DNA of 64,000 nt from Streptomyces sennicomposti (GCF_019890635.1 NZ_JAIOAB010000002.1:186001-250000), one strand, 5' to 3'. Shown: positions 51,327 to 60,898, numbered from the stretch's first letter. A program made the numbers and translations. Notes: generated by a model not told the origin, from the sequence alone.

Positions 51327-52340
51327 TCATCGGGCCGGCCGTCCGCGCGACTGGGACGTGCAGGCCGTGGTCCACCTCAGTTCGTCCGTGCGGGGGTCGT
51401 ACGCCCAGTCCGCGATCGCCCGGTGCTCGGCAAGCGCTCCTACCGCACCGAGCACGGCGGCCGGCCCGAGGCCGCAGCCGCAGGCCAGTTGGGCGCGGTC
51501 TGCCTGGCCGTTCGCCGTTTCGGGCGGGGTGTGCGCGAGCAGCGCCAGAGCGGTGAGCCGCAGGTCCGCACCGAGCGCCCGGATGGCGGGGGCCCGCAGT
51601 GTGCGCATGGCCCAGTCGGCGGCCCTGGCCCTGTGGCGCCGGCCGGGCGCGCCGGACAGCGGGTCGGTCAGCCGCACGGTCGTGGCCGTGAGCGGGCGGA
51701 GCCATCCTGAGGCCGCGAGTTCCTCGCGCACACGGTCGGGACGGTGAAGGCCCAGACCACGCGTCAGCCCCAAGGGGAGGAGCACGGTCCCGGAGTACGA
51801 GGACCGGAGCACGCACTGCAGAGCCAGGATCCGCTCCTGCGCACTCAGATGCGCGGGAAGTGAACTGGCGAGGTAACTGAGCATGTCACGCACCAGCAGG
51901 CGTTCCTGCCCGCCGTGGCGCTGCCGGGGCCCGCGGCGCCGGACGGCGGGGGAGTGGGCCGTGCCGAGGGTGGTCTCGGGAACGGGGCAGGCGTCGGGTG
52001 TGGCCCGGGCGCAGGCGGTGCAGGCATCGGTGAGCCGCCACAGGCGTCCCCCGGGGCCGCGGATGAGGAGGAGCAGGAGCGGGCCGTCGCACCCGCGGTG
52101 GCGCGGATGCCATCGGCAGCCGCGCTCGTGGCACTGGCAGGTCCTCAGATGCCCGGGCAGCGGCGAATGCCTGGCATGACGGGCGAGATGCTCCAGTGCC
52201 GCCGAACGGGCAGCGCGCCCCTGGAGCGGCTGGGGCGCGAGCGCGCACTGGAGGCAGACAAGGAGCGGGCCCTGGGGCCGCGGCCGCAGTTCGACGGTCC
52301 AGGTGCGCGAGATCCGCGGGCGCGCGGTGCACAGCCTCAT
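51327..52340 (-). CDS. Cys/His-rich putative DNA-associated protein of mobile-element type
   Basis: About 337 residues if begun at ATG 52340 (ATG 52367 is possible). The N-terminal third holds several Cys/His pairs (LVCLQC, ARHARH, TCQCHERGCRWHPRHRGC, DACTAC), consistent with zinc binding. The C-terminal half resembles winged helices (ALQCVLRSSYSGTVLLPLGL, VREELAASGWL, LACGCGLGPAAVLGAVGAL). I do not recognise a named family. It is divergent from an XRE regulator across a repeated operator, a layout seen on Streptomyces plasmids and chromosome arms. Confidence 0.55.
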   Translation of the reverse strand: MRLCTARPRISRTWTVELRPRPQGPLLVCLQCALAPQPLQGRAARSAALEHLARHARHSPLPGHLRTCQCHERGCRWHPRHRGCDGPLLLLLIRGPGGRLWRLTDACTACARATPDACPVPETTLGTAHSPAVRRRGPRQRHGGQERLLVRDMLSYLASSLPAHLSAQERILALQCVLRSSYSGTVLLPLGLTRGLGLHRPDRVREELAASGWLRPLTATTVRLTDPLSGAPGRRHRARAADWAMRTLRAPAIRALGADLRLTALALLAHTPPETANGQADRAQLACGCGLGPAAVLGAVGALAEHRAIADWAYDPRTDELRWTTACTSQSRGRPAR

Positions 52341-52422
52341 GGGCCGCGGGCTCCTTTCTGTCTGCATCCATGCCGCCGCCGGCACGGGCGGCCGGCGGCG
52401 TGCCGCGATGCCGCACACCGTA

Positions 52423-52504
52423 GTGCAGACCTCTGCCCTCCCTCTCCCGGGAGCACTGAGGCCGATAGGGCAGAGGTCTGCACTGACAGGGCAGGTGTCT
52501 GCAC
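52423..52504. promoter_or_regulatory. Three-copy 17-bp operator repeat
   Basis: AGGGCAGAGGTCTGCAC occurs at 52467-52483. Its exact reverse complement lies at 52423-52439, and a copy with two mismatches (AGGGCAGGTGTCTGCAC) at 52488-52504. The two direct copies are spaced 21 bp, two helical turns. They fill the space between divergent genes, ending just before the XRE start at 52518. Likely repressor sites. Confidence 0.75.
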
Positions 52505-52517
52505 CGTCGGATGGGCG

Positions 52518-52782
52518 GGTGACGATCTTGCCGCCCGAACCCAACCTCGACGCGCTGCGCCAGCACCTCGCGCGCCTGAGGGGCGAGCGCGGCTGGAGCT
52601 ACGACGAACTCGCCGAAAGAACCGGCGTGTCCCGGCGCACCCTTATCGAAATCGAGCAGCGCCGTACGGTCGGCAGTCTCGCCACCTGGCACGCTCTCGG
52701 CCACGCCTTCGCCGTCCCCCTGGGAGGCCTCTTCGCCGCACTCTGCGAAGGGCACACGCCGCCGGGCCCAGGCGCCGAATAG
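52518..52782 (+). CDS. XRE-family transcriptional regulator
   Basis: 87 residues from GTG 52518. Helix-turn-helix: LDALRQHLARLRGERGWSYD, then ELAERTGVSRRTLIEIEQRR, then ATWHALGHAFAVPLGGLFAAL. This is almost nothing but the DNA-binding domain. The start is chosen because it directly follows the operator repeats and keeps them non-coding. Probably autoregulates and controls the divergent Cys-rich gene. Confidence 0.8.
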
Positions 52783-52941
52783 GCCAGCACGGCGCGCGAG
52801 TGGGCGGACCACCCGAACGAGTCGCCGTATGGGAACTCCAGGGCGAGGCCTCGTTCACGCGTACGCACCGATTCCGCTGAAAGAGGGCCTTCTGCGCCCG
52901 GCTGCCGCCCCCACGGCGCGGCAAATGGAATCTTCCCGCCC

Positions 52942-53757
52942 ATGCGCCCCACCCACACCCCGAACAGCACTCGCACCCTCCGACACCGGCCCCGCACCGT
53001 CCAGATCACCCCCCACAGCCCCAGCCGGCTCCTGCGCCTTCACCAGAGCGGCCAGTGCGACTCCTGCGGCAACCGCATCGACTGGTACACCACCCCCACC
53101 CAGCGCCCCGTCTCTCTCCACCCCGTGGACCTGCCCGCCCGCATCGTCCCCCGTGACCACCGCTGGCATCTCGCCTCAGGAATCGCCCATCCGTCAGACG
53201 ACGGCTCCCCCTGGTGCCGCACCACCCACCGGACCCTGTGCCCCGCACACCCCGCCGCCCCGCCCCTGCCTCCCGAACTCACCCAGCTCCGCCGCCGACT
53301 CGCCCTGACAACCCGCCGCCTCCTGGACACCGGAGCCTTCACCCCCTCCCCGAAGCCCGCAGACCAACCGCCAAGTCCGTGCCGGCCGGCACGCCCCCTC
53401 GTCCAGTTCCTCTACAACCGCTACCTCGCGGCCCGGCCCGTCGAGGACATCCAATGCGTCGCCCAGACCCGGCGCCGCACCCGCTGCGCCCGCCCCGTCC
53501 TGGCACCCGGCACCACACCCGGCCGCTGGACCCTCGCCCCCGCCACCCCCGGACGCCACAGCCACCTGGCACTCTCCACCGCCATGGTCGCCGTCTACGA
53601 CCTCGGCCATCTCACCTACACGGAACAGACCCGGTGGCGCACCCAACGCTGTCCCGCCCACGCCGCCACTCCCACCGCCGCGGACCTGGCCCTCGCCGAC
53701 TGGGAACCCTTCGACCCCCTCCACCACCGCCCCTACCTCGTCACCCGCCTGCCCTAA
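52942..53757 (+). CDS. DUF6083-type zinc-binding protein
   Basis: 271 residues. A Cys/His zinc module is visible: GQCDSCGNRIDWYTTP, HPVDLPARIVP, then WCRTTHRTLCPAHP, matching the actinobacterial DUF6083 pattern as I remember it. A second Cys set (IQCVAQTRRRTRCARPV, and QRCPAHAA) lies in the C-terminal half. Unknown role. It precedes the UvrD-like helicase by 114 bases on the same strand and could be co-transcribed with it. Confidence 0.6.
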   Translation: MRPTHTPNSTRTLRHRPRTVQITPHSPSRLLRLHQSGQCDSCGNRIDWYTTPTQRPVSLHPVDLPARIVPRDHRWHLASGIAHPSDDGSPWCRTTHRTLCPAHPAAPPLPPELTQLRRRLALTTRRLLDTGAFTPSPKPADQPPSPCRPARPLVQFLYNRYLAARPVEDIQCVAQTRRRTRCARPVLAPGTTPGRWTLAPATPGRHSHLALSTAMVAVYDLGHLTYTEQTRWRTQRCPAHAATPTAADLALADWEPFDPLHHRPYLVTRLP

Positions 53758-53871
53758 AGCACCCGGCCCCCGGCCGTGACAGCCCCCGCGCCACCAACGC
53801 GCGGCACCCACCCGACCACCCCAGGCCCGCGGCACGCTAACCCACGCCTCCTTCCCACGGAGCAGACCGCC

Positions 53872-55335
53872 TTGTCCACCCCCACCGACGAACAAGAACG
53901 AGCAGCCGACCGCTTCCACGCCGGAGACCACCTGGCCCTCCAGGCAGGCGCCGGCACCGGCAAGACCTCCACCCTCGCACTGCTCGCCCGCAGCACCCCG
54001 CGCCGCGGCCGCTACCTCGCCTACAACCGCGCCATCGCCCAGGACGCAGCCGCCCGCTTCCCGCCCAGCGTCATCTGCAAGACCGCCCACGCCCTCGCCT
54101 ACGCCGCCCTCGGCCACCGCTACGCACGCCGCCTCGGCGCACCCCGCCGCCCTGCCTGGCAGACCGGACACCACCTCGGCATCACCGAACCCGCCAAGAT
54201 CGCCGGCCACACCCTTGCCCCCACGGCCCTGTCCAACACCGTCCTGCGCACGGTGACCCGCTTCTGCCACTCCGCCGACACGGCTCTCACGCCCCACCAC
54301 GTGCCGCCCCTGCGCGGCCTCGACCACCCCGAAGGCCACGACGAACTCGCCGACTTCGTCATCCCCTACGCCGCGAAAGCCTGGGCCGACCTCCAGAACC
54401 CGGACGACGGCGCCGTCCGCTTCGACCCGGACCACTTCCTCAAGATCTGGTCGCTGACCAATCCCAGAATCGACGCCGACTTCCTCCTCCTGGACGAGGC
54501 CCAGGACACCAACCCCGTCGTCGAGCACATCTTCAACAGCCAGCGCGACCACGCCCAGCTCGTCATGGTCGGCGACTCCGCCCAGGCCATCTACCACTGG
54601 CGCGGGGCCAAAGACGTCATCTCCGGCTTCGACGGCACCCACCTCACCCTCTCCCGCTCCTTTCGCTTCGGCCCCGCCCTCGCCACGGAAGCCAACCGCT
54701 GGCTCACCATCGCCAACTCCCCCCTGCGCCTGACGGGCAGCACCGCACGACCCACCGATGTCGGCCCCCTCACCAGCCCGGACGCCATCTTGTGCCGCAC
54801 CAACGTCGGCACCATGCATCACGTCATGACCCTCCTCGCCGCGGGCATCCGCGTCGCGCTCGTCGGAGGAGGCGGCAGCCTGCGCTCCCTCGCCCTTGCC
54901 GCCCGGCAGCTCAAAGAAGGCCGCCGCACCAACCACCCCGAACTCGTTCTCTTCCCCACCTGGGGAACAGTTCAGGACTACGCCGCATACGACCCCTGCG
55001 GGCGTGACCTCCAGCCCCTGGTCGACCTCATCGACACCCACGGAACCCAGGCCGTCCTCACGGCTCTCAGCCGTCTCAGTCACGAACAGCACGCTCAGGT
55101 CACCATCTCCACCGCCCACAAGGCCAAAGGGCGCGAATGGAACCGCGTACAGATCGCCGGCGACTTCACCCCGCCGAAAGACACCGATCAGCAAGACGCC
55201 AACGGCCGCCCCGTCCCCGGACCGATCGACCCCGGCGAGGCGCGCCTGGCCTACGTAGCCGTCACCCGCGCCCGCGACCGCCTCGACCTCGGCGGTCTCA
55301 CCTGGATCCACGACCACCCCGAGGGAAACCCCTGA
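53872..55335 (+). CDS. UvrD/Rep-like superfamily 1 helicase
   Basis: 487 residues from TTG 53872 with a weak ACGGAG site. Motifs: LQAGAGTGKTSTLALL (I), RYLAYNRAIAQDA (Ia), DADFLLLDEAQDTNPVV (II), VMVGDSAQAIYHWRGA (III), SRSFRFGPALA (IV), ISTAHKAKGREWNRVQIAGD (V) and ARLAYVAVTRARDRLDL (VI). It is shorter than UvrD, lacking most of the 2B domain, as in Fbh1-like or plasmid helicases. DNA unwinding by a 3'-5' mechanism is expected. Confidence 0.88.
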   Translation: MSTPTDEQERAADRFHAGDHLALQAGAGTGKTSTLALLARSTPRRGRYLAYNRAIAQDAAARFPPSVICKTAHALAYAALGHRYARRLGAPRRPAWQTGHHLGITEPAKIAGHTLAPTALSNTVLRTVTRFCHSADTALTPHHVPPLRGLDHPEGHDELADFVIPYAAKAWADLQNPDDGAVRFDPDHFLKIWSLTNPRIDADFLLLDEAQDTNPVVEHIFNSQRDHAQLVMVGDSAQAIYHWRGAKDVISGFDGTHLTLSRSFRFGPALATEANRWLTIANSPLRLTGSTARPTDVGPLTSPDAILCRTNVGTMHHVMTLLAAGIRVALVGGGGSLRSLALAARQLKEGRRTNHPELVLFPTWGTVQDYAAYDPCGRDLQPLVDLIDTHGTQAVLTALSRLSHEQHAQVTISTAHKAKGREWNRVQIAGDFTPPKDTDQQDANGRPVPGPIDPGEARLAYVAVTRARDRLDLGGLTWIHDHPEGNP

Positions 55336-55654
55336 CGGTCATGCCGCTCCCAGTGCAACCTCCGCGGGGCCGCGGCCGCCAGCCCGGCTGGAACGGCACG
55401 GAGGCCCGGCAGGTGTGCTGCCCGGGGACACAGGGCGAGCTGCATGCGGCGGTGACCGCCTGACCTGGGCCCGTGGATGAACGGCGCGACCGCGCTCCAT
55501 GCGGCGAGCTGGCTGCGGCTTTCGCGCTCCCCGTTGCGCGGGGGCCGCAGGGCTGTCCGGGCGCCGGTCGCGTGTTGAGCACGTGGCACCCGGAGGCTGG
55601 CTGTGTCTGCTGCAGGTCGGCCCGGGCCGGCAGGGGCCGGGCGGTGGACGCGAC

Positions 55655-55708
55655 GGGGGGTCTTGGGGGCGGCAACCGCCACCGCGGTTGCCGCCCCCAA
55701 GACCCCCC
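55655..55708. terminator. 25-bp perfect hairpin terminator
   Basis: The left arm (55655-55679, starting GGGGGGTCTTGGGGG) and right arm (55684-55708, ending CCCCCAAGACCCCCC) pair over 25 bp with a four-base loop CACC. Placed 18 bases after a leftward gene and 320 after the rightward helicase, it should stop transcription in both directions. Confidence 0.85.
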
Positions 55709-55725
55709 GGGGGGGTGTGGGGTGT

Positions 55726-55920
55726 TCAGCCGATGATGGTCTGGAAGAAGAGCACGCCCGCGCCGAAGCCGGCGCCGGCGGCGAGCGCCGCGGCGGGCAG
55801 GGAGTGCTCGGACAGGTAGGTGAGGGCGCCTGCCGCGATGCCGGTGAGGACGCCGAGCAGCAGCACCATCGCGCTGCGCAGGCCGAGCAGGGGCTGGTTG
55901 GTGTTGGTGGGCTGGCTCAC
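55726..55920 (-). CDS. Small two-helix membrane protein
   Basis: 64 residues from GTG 55920. Two hydrophobic segments (AMVLLLGVLTGIAAGALTYL and AAALAAGAGFGAGVLFFQTI) with short polar ends. No family assigned. It is followed by a strong terminator and preceded by a region that also serves the divergent sigma-like gene. Similar small proteins are common near Streptomyces mobile elements. Confidence 0.6.
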   Translation of the reverse strand: MSQPTNTNQPLLGLRSAMVLLLGVLTGIAAGALTYLSEHSLPAAALAAGAGFGAGVLFFQTIIG

Positions 55921-56142
55921 TGTGAACTCCGTTTCTCTGCTGGTGGTTTCACCCGCTCCCGGGTGACTGGTGTGGATGCTTTAGGGGGCGGGGGAGCCGT
56001 GCCCCTCGCCCGACCGCCTGTGACGTGAGTCACGCGATTTTCTTCCGGGTGGGGCGAGGGGAGAGCGGCGGGTGAGGCCTATGACATCCCTGTCAGGCTG
56101 GAAAGGGGCCCGCATGGGCGGCAGGGACGCAAGGGAGCGAGT

Positions 56143-56988
56143 GTGCCGGATGAGACGTGCCAGGGGCGTGCTCCCCAAGCACTGCTGCAGGAGGACGCGG
56201 AGCTTAAGGAGCTCAGCTCCCGGGAGCTGCTGAGCCTGGAGCACACCCTCGCCGGCCCCGCCCCGGAGAACAGCACCCCCCGTGCGGCACGGCTGCAGGC
56301 CGACGCCCGCATCGTCGACATCCTGCGCGCCGACGACTTCCAGGGGCCCCGCTACCAGAAGGTCACCACCCGCCTGATGGACTACGGCTGGCGCACCGTC
56401 AGCAAGTGGACCGCGAGCGGCGAGATCTTCGACCACGCCCGGCGGGCCGGCCGACCCGTGCCTGCTCACATGACCACGCCCGACTGGAACGCGGACGACC
56501 GCGCCGAAGTCGCCACCGACACCGTCATCGCCGGCCTGGACCTCTTCCACGAGCACGGCCTTGTCCGCGGCAGGTGGAACCCCGCCGGCGGCGCCAGCCT
56601 GAGCACCTACTTCGTCGGCGCCTCCATCCGCTCCTTCCGCACCGTCTACACCCGGTGGTTCCGGGTCCGGCAGATCGGACAGCTGGAACTGGCCCTTCCC
56701 ACGGCCGACGAGGAGAGCGCGGCGCGGGAGATCCCCGACCAGCGCGCCACCGACCCCTTCTACGCCGCAGCCACCCACGAAGAAATCAAGCGCATCCTCC
56801 CGTACATCACTGATACCAAGGTCCGCAAGGGACTGGCCCTGCGCGCCCAGGGCTACACCCAGCAGCAGGCCGCGGCGGAGGTAGGGCTGACGGAGAAGGC
56901 TCTGGAAGGCCGCATCGGCCGGCTCCGGGCCCGCATCCTCGCCGACCTCGCCGACACGCCCGGCCCTGGGGAAGGGGGAGCACGATGA
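56143..56988 (+). CDS. Sigma-factor-like DNA-binding protein
   Basis: 281 residues from GTG 56143. The middle (WRTVSKWTASGEIFDHARRA, then ASLSTYFVGASIRSFRTVYTRWFR) resembles region 2 of ECF-like sigma factors. The C-terminus (KRILPYITDTKVRKGLALRA, QGYTQQQAAAEVGLTEKAL, GRIGRLRARIL) is a region-4 helix-turn-helix. This long, divergent type occurs on actinobacterial accessory DNA. Target promoters unknown. Its end overlaps the next ORF by four bases. Confidence 0.65.
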   Translation: MPDETCQGRAPQALLQEDAELKELSSRELLSLEHTLAGPAPENSTPRAARLQADARIVDILRADDFQGPRYQKVTTRLMDYGWRTVSKWTASGEIFDHARRAGRPVPAHMTTPDWNADDRAEVATDTVIAGLDLFHEHGLVRGRWNPAGGASLSTYFVGASIRSFRTVYTRWFRVRQIGQLELALPTADEESAAREIPDQRATDPFYAAATHEEIKRILPYITDTKVRKGLALRAQGYTQQQAAAEVGLTEKALEGRIGRLRARILADLADTPGPGEGGAR

Positions 56989-58466
56989 CCGTCCGGAAGG
57001 ACGAACCCATGGATCACCTCGCCGTGACGACCGACGACTTCGACGCGCTGCTCGACGCATCCAGCCTCGGTGCACCGCACGTCCTGGCGCAGACCGAACC
57101 GATCCCCGCGGCGCCCCGGCGCCGGATGGCACAAGCGGTCGACCAGCAGCAGGCCCGCCCCGAAACCCGCCCCGTCGCGCAGGCAGCGCAGGAGCACGAG
57201 CAAGACCCGTCCGGAAGAATCCCCGGTGAAAGCCCGTCCCAGGCCCGGCCTCTTTCCCGGGCGGCCATGAGGCCTCGCCGTCCATCCCGCCCTCTCTTGT
57301 TCGACGATTGCGGCAGGCAACCGCTCGTCGCCGCCTTGCGGGAGTTGCGCGGATCACCGTCCAGCAGTTACGCGGTCCTGGCGCAGCGCATGACGCTGCC
57401 AGGCCCCGGCCGGTGGGAGGCCGGTGACCGGTGGACCCTCTGCGTCCGCGGCTTCCTGCTCCCCTCACTGCCGCCGTACTCCCTGCGCGACCCGCTGACG
57501 GCGTGGCCCACCTCCCGCACCGGCGGCGGACCGCACCAGGCAGCAGATCTCCTGGACAGACGGCAGCTCGCACACGCCTCGCGCGAGCCGTGCCCGGCAG
57601 GATGGCGGTTCCCCCGTGCAGGGCTGCTTCGGTGTGCATCCGCCGACACTGCGAGCGGGTGGGCACGCGGCGAGATGACATCCGCGCTGTCTTCGATGCC
57701 GCAGCACACGGGGCGATCCTGGCTCGACCTTCAGGCGTACCTTCAGCCTGTCCTCGTGCCGACGCATGACGTGATGCTTGATTCCGTCAGGAACCTGCTC
57801 GTCGGCGCAATTGAGCCACCGCACCCGCACGTAGCGCGCTTTGCGCCTTCGGCGTATCCGAGAACCGCAAGCGGCCTCCACGTGCCGGCCGGCATCGCGG
57901 CGCCGCGACCTTTGCGAGACCGCGATGCGCAGACGAAGCCTTCAACGGCTCCAGCCGCCACGCCGGCCGTGCTCGCGGGGAAACAACGCAGAGCACGGCA
58001 GTGGATCACCGTCGTCGACGGCGTACGCACCCTGCGTGCTGATGTGCCGATGCGGATCCATCCGGAGGACCACGAGGCATTCACGCAACCGGTGCGCACG
58101 CGCCTCACGTACCGCGTCTGTGACCCCTACGCCGTCGAAGCGCGGTTCGGAGCAGGCAGCGGCAACGAGACCGTGTGGACCTTCTCCAGAGACCTGCTCA
58201 GGGACGGACTGCAGAAAGAGGCCGGGCTGGGCGATGTGATCGTTTGGCGTGGGAATGAACCGCGGCAGCAGGCACGGGTCTTCATCCGGCTGGCATCGCC
58301 CGAGGGCAAAGCCCTGCTCTCTGCCGCCGAGCACGATGTACGCGCATTCGTCGAAGCGGCCGGCAGACTCGTCCGGTACGGGCTCGAACACTCCTACCTG
58401 CAGCCCATGATGGATTCCTTCGAGGCGACCCTAGGAGAGCTTGCCCGGCCCGGTGGGCGTGACTGA
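56985..58466 (+). CDS. Composite ORF: short partner of the sigma-like gene fused to an SsgA-like domain
   Basis: The frame is open for 493 codons but looks composite. The first 80 or so residues (DHLAVTTDDFDALLDASSLG) look like a small acidic partner of the sigma-like protein, whose stop it overlaps. The centre (about 57280-57980) has no recognisable domain. The last 140 residues are SsgA-like: TRLTYRVCDPYAVEARFG, VWTFSRDLLRDGLQKEAGLG and SPEGKALLSAAEHDVRAFVE match the sporulation/septation regulators SsgA-G. A separate start for that part is possible at ATG 58050 or shortly before. I regard read-through fusion by a past deletion, or two genes, as equally likely. Confidence 0.5.
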   Translation: MTVRKDEPMDHLAVTTDDFDALLDASSLGAPHVLAQTEPIPAAPRRRMAQAVDQQQARPETRPVAQAAQEHEQDPSGRIPGESPSQARPLSRAAMRPRRPSRPLLFDDCGRQPLVAALRELRGSPSSSYAVLAQRMTLPGPGRWEAGDRWTLCVRGFLLPSLPPYSLRDPLTAWPTSRTGGGPHQAADLLDRRQLAHASREPCPAGWRFPRAGLLRCASADTASGWARGEMTSALSSMPQHTGRSWLDLQAYLQPVLVPTHDVMLDSVRNLLVGAIEPPHPHVARFAPSAYPRTASGLHVPAGIAAPRPLRDRDAQTKPSTAPAATPAVLAGKQRRARQWITVVDGVRTLRADVPMRIHPEDHEAFTQPVRTRLTYRVCDPYAVEARFGAGSGNETVWTFSRDLLRDGLQKEAGLGDVIVWRGNEPRQQARVFIRLASPEGKALLSAAEHDVRAFVEAAGRLVRYGLEHSYLQPMMDSFEATLGELARPGGRD

Positions 58467-58559
58467 CGGCTGTGAAGGTGGGCGCAGCCTGGCGGGCGGC
58501 TTCCGGGTTCGCACACGGCCGCTACTGGCCCAACCTGCGCGCGTCCCAGCCCCCACGCG

Positions 58560-58697
58560 GTCATCCCGGGAGACGACGGCGTCCACACCGTCGCCTTCGT
58601 CCTGGACGAAGAACAGCACCGACCGCTGGCCGAGTACTGCCGCATCATGCTGGAGCGGCTGCAGGAATACTACGAAGCGCGCGCCCGGGCCCGCTGA
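58560..58697 (+). pseudogene. Short C-terminal gene fragment
   Basis: One frame reads HAVIPGDDGVHTVAFVLDEE then LAEYCRIMLERLQEYYEARA to a TGA at 58697. The composition and pattern look genuinely coding, but there is no start and no upstream homologous sequence in frame. Probably the tail of a broken gene left by recombination before the HEAT-repeat gene. Confidence 0.4.
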
Positions 58698-58774
58698 TCC
58701 CTTGCCCAGCTGCATGCTCCTGCCGGGGCCGAGGGCAAGGCTGAATGTCAGTGCCGTCTGGCATGGTCTGGGTC

Positions 58775-60898
58775 ATGTTCGAGGGACTTCATCGCATCGA
58801 CTGGGCGTCGATGGAGCACGCGTACGGCACGGCCGAGGAGATACCTGCGCTGCTGTGGGCGCTGAGTTCCCCCCAGGCCGAGGAACGTCGTAAGGCCTTG
58901 GAGCGCTTCTACAGCGAGGTCCACCATCAGGGCGACGTGTACCCGTGCACGGCGGCCAGCCTGCCCTTCCTGTTCGAGCTGGCCGCCGACTGGGCCACGC
59001 CCGACCGGGCCGGCATTGTCGCCCTGCTGGTCAGCATCGGCCGTGAGTCCCTCGAGAGGGGTTTCGAGGACGACGGCACCGAGATCGAGTACTACCCCCC
59101 GTCGGGCTACGTGCAGGCCGTCGCCTTCCTGCGCGAGCACGGTGAGACGTTCGCCGAGTTCGCCTGCGACAGCGACTCCGACGTGCGTCTGGCCGCGATC
59201 GGCGGGCTCGGGCTCTTCCTCGACGACGCCGACCGGGCGGCCACCGTGCTGCGCGAGCGGCTGGCAGCCGAGCACGGCATCGAAGCGCGGCTGCGGACCG
59301 TTGAGGCGGCGGCCACCCTGGCACTGCGCCTGCCGGCCGCCTCGCACCAGGTGACGCACTGGCTCGCCGATCTGGCGGCCGACCCGGCACAGGACCCGGT
59401 TACCCGGCTGGCGGCCCTTGTCCAGCGGGCCCGCTGCGCCCCGGACGAGATCGGCGAGGACGTCGTCCCGGCCGCCGTCGTCCTGCTGCGCGAGACCGCC
59501 CGCGCCCTGCCCGTGCGGCCGATCGTGCCGGCCCCGAGCCGTCCGGCGACGCCCACGGACGCAGTGGTGCCCCAGATCGCCGCCCGCTTCGCCGAACTCG
59601 ACCATCACACGCGCGTGTACGCACCGACCACGGTCCTGCTGCGCACGTTCCACGAAGCGCTGGGCCACCGGGTCCGGGAGCGGACCGAGGTGCTGGCCGA
59701 GCAGCTGTGCAGCCCCGATCCCGGCTCGCGCCTGGACGCGGTCCGGATGAGCGGGGAGCTGATGCAGACCTGGCGCGGGAACCACACCCGCCTCCTGCTG
59801 CTGGTCGCCGACCGGCTCACCACGGCCGACGAGGAGGTCGCCGTCGAGGCCGCGACCGTCCTGGAGACCTGCCACCCGATCGCCGTCCCGGCCCGGGAGG
59901 CACTCGCCGCGCACGTCGACGCCCAGCGCGCGGCTCACGGCCCTGATGTGTGGGCGGCACCTGAGATGCGGCTGCGCCGGAGCCATCAGCAGTCCGTGAG
60001 GGCCCTGGCGCGCCTGGGCGACATACGCGCGGTGCCGAGTCTGCTGGCCGCGCTGGACGGCGGTGTCGACGCCTGGCGCGCGGTCGAGGTCGCAGGTCAC
60101 CTGCCGCAGGCAGCGGACGAGCTGGTGCCCCGGCTCGGCGGCCACCTGCGCCGGATGGACCTCTCCCAGCAGTGGACCGAGATGAGCGCCAACGCGGTCC
60201 TGGCCGCGCTGGCCGCGCTGGGCGACCCGGCCGCGGTTCCCGCGGTGGTGGACGCGCTCGGCGCCGCGGTGCGCCATGAGCAGCACGGCGTCACGCAAGC
60301 AGCCCTGAAAGCGCTGGCGGCGTTCGGCCCGGCGGCAGCCGAAGCGCTGGAGACGATCCGGTCGCTGACCACCGCCACCGACGCACACATACGGCCCGCC
60401 GCCGTCGCCGCCCTGTGGGCCGCCGACGAAGACCTGACCGAGGTCATGCCGCTCCTGCTCAACCTCCTCGACGACCCGATCACCTTCCGCATCAGTGACG
60501 CGGCTGCACTGCTCGGCGAGATAGGCCCGCCCGCCTCCGTCGCACTGCCGCGCCTGCGCAACCTCCTGGCCCACGACTACGAATGGGTCCGGGTGCCGTG
60601 CGCGGCCGCACTGTGGGAGATCGGCGGTCTAAGCGAGGCACCGGCCGTCCTGGATGCCCTGCTGCAGGCCATGGCCAAGAACCCCGCGACGGCCAACCAC
60701 GTCGTGGCCTGCCTGGACCGCATGGGCCCCCTCGCGGCACCGGCCCTGCCCCTGCTCCGCGCACAACTGGCCCTGCCCCGACGCGGCGGCAGATTCCAGA
60801 GCATCGACCACGACGAAGAACTCCAGCGCATCAGCCGCACCCTCATCACCCGCCTCGAACCCCCAGCGTCCTCAGCCCCCGCTCCCCGGACAACCTGA
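58775..60898 (+). CDS. HEAT-repeat protein
   Basis: 707 residues from ATG 58775. Almost entirely alpha-helical with HEAT/PBS-lyase-type repeats, for example VRLAAIGGLGLFLDDADRAA, AVPAVVDALGAAVRHEQHGV, and PAAVAALWAADEDLTEVMPL. No catalytic motif. HEAT scaffolds mediate protein interactions. The N-terminal part (IDWASMEHAYGTAEEIPALL) is typical of actinobacterial HEAT proteins with an immunity-like role. It is close to, but not overlapping, the AlbA_2 gene. Confidence 0.8.
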   Translation: MFEGLHRIDWASMEHAYGTAEEIPALLWALSSPQAEERRKALERFYSEVHHQGDVYPCTAASLPFLFELAADWATPDRAGIVALLVSIGRESLERGFEDDGTEIEYYPPSGYVQAVAFLREHGETFAEFACDSDSDVRLAAIGGLGLFLDDADRAATVLRERLAAEHGIEARLRTVEAAATLALRLPAASHQVTHWLADLAADPAQDPVTRLAALVQRARCAPDEIGEDVVPAAVVLLRETARALPVRPIVPAPSRPATPTDAVVPQIAARFAELDHHTRVYAPTTVLLRTFHEALGHRVRERTEVLAEQLCSPDPGSRLDAVRMSGELMQTWRGNHTRLLLLVADRLTTADEEVAVEAATVLETCHPIAVPAREALAAHVDAQRAAHGPDVWAAPEMRLRRSHQQSVRALARLGDIRAVPSLLAALDGGVDAWRAVEVAGHLPQAADELVPRLGGHLRRMDLSQQWTEMSANAVLAALAALGDPAAVPAVVDALGAAVRHEQHGVTQAALKALAAFGPAAAEALETIRSLTTATDAHIRPAAVAALWAADEDLTEVMPLLLNLLDDPITFRISDAAALLGEIGPPASVALPRLRNLLAHDYEWVRVPCAAALWEIGGLSEAPAVLDALLQAMAKNPATANHVVACLDRMGPLAAPALPLLRAQLALPRRGGRFQSIDHDEELQRISRTLITRLEPPASSAPAPRTT

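Noticed and set aside
52423-52504. CRISPR-like repeats
   Set aside because: Only three copies, one inverted, with no regular spacers and no cas genes; they fit operators.
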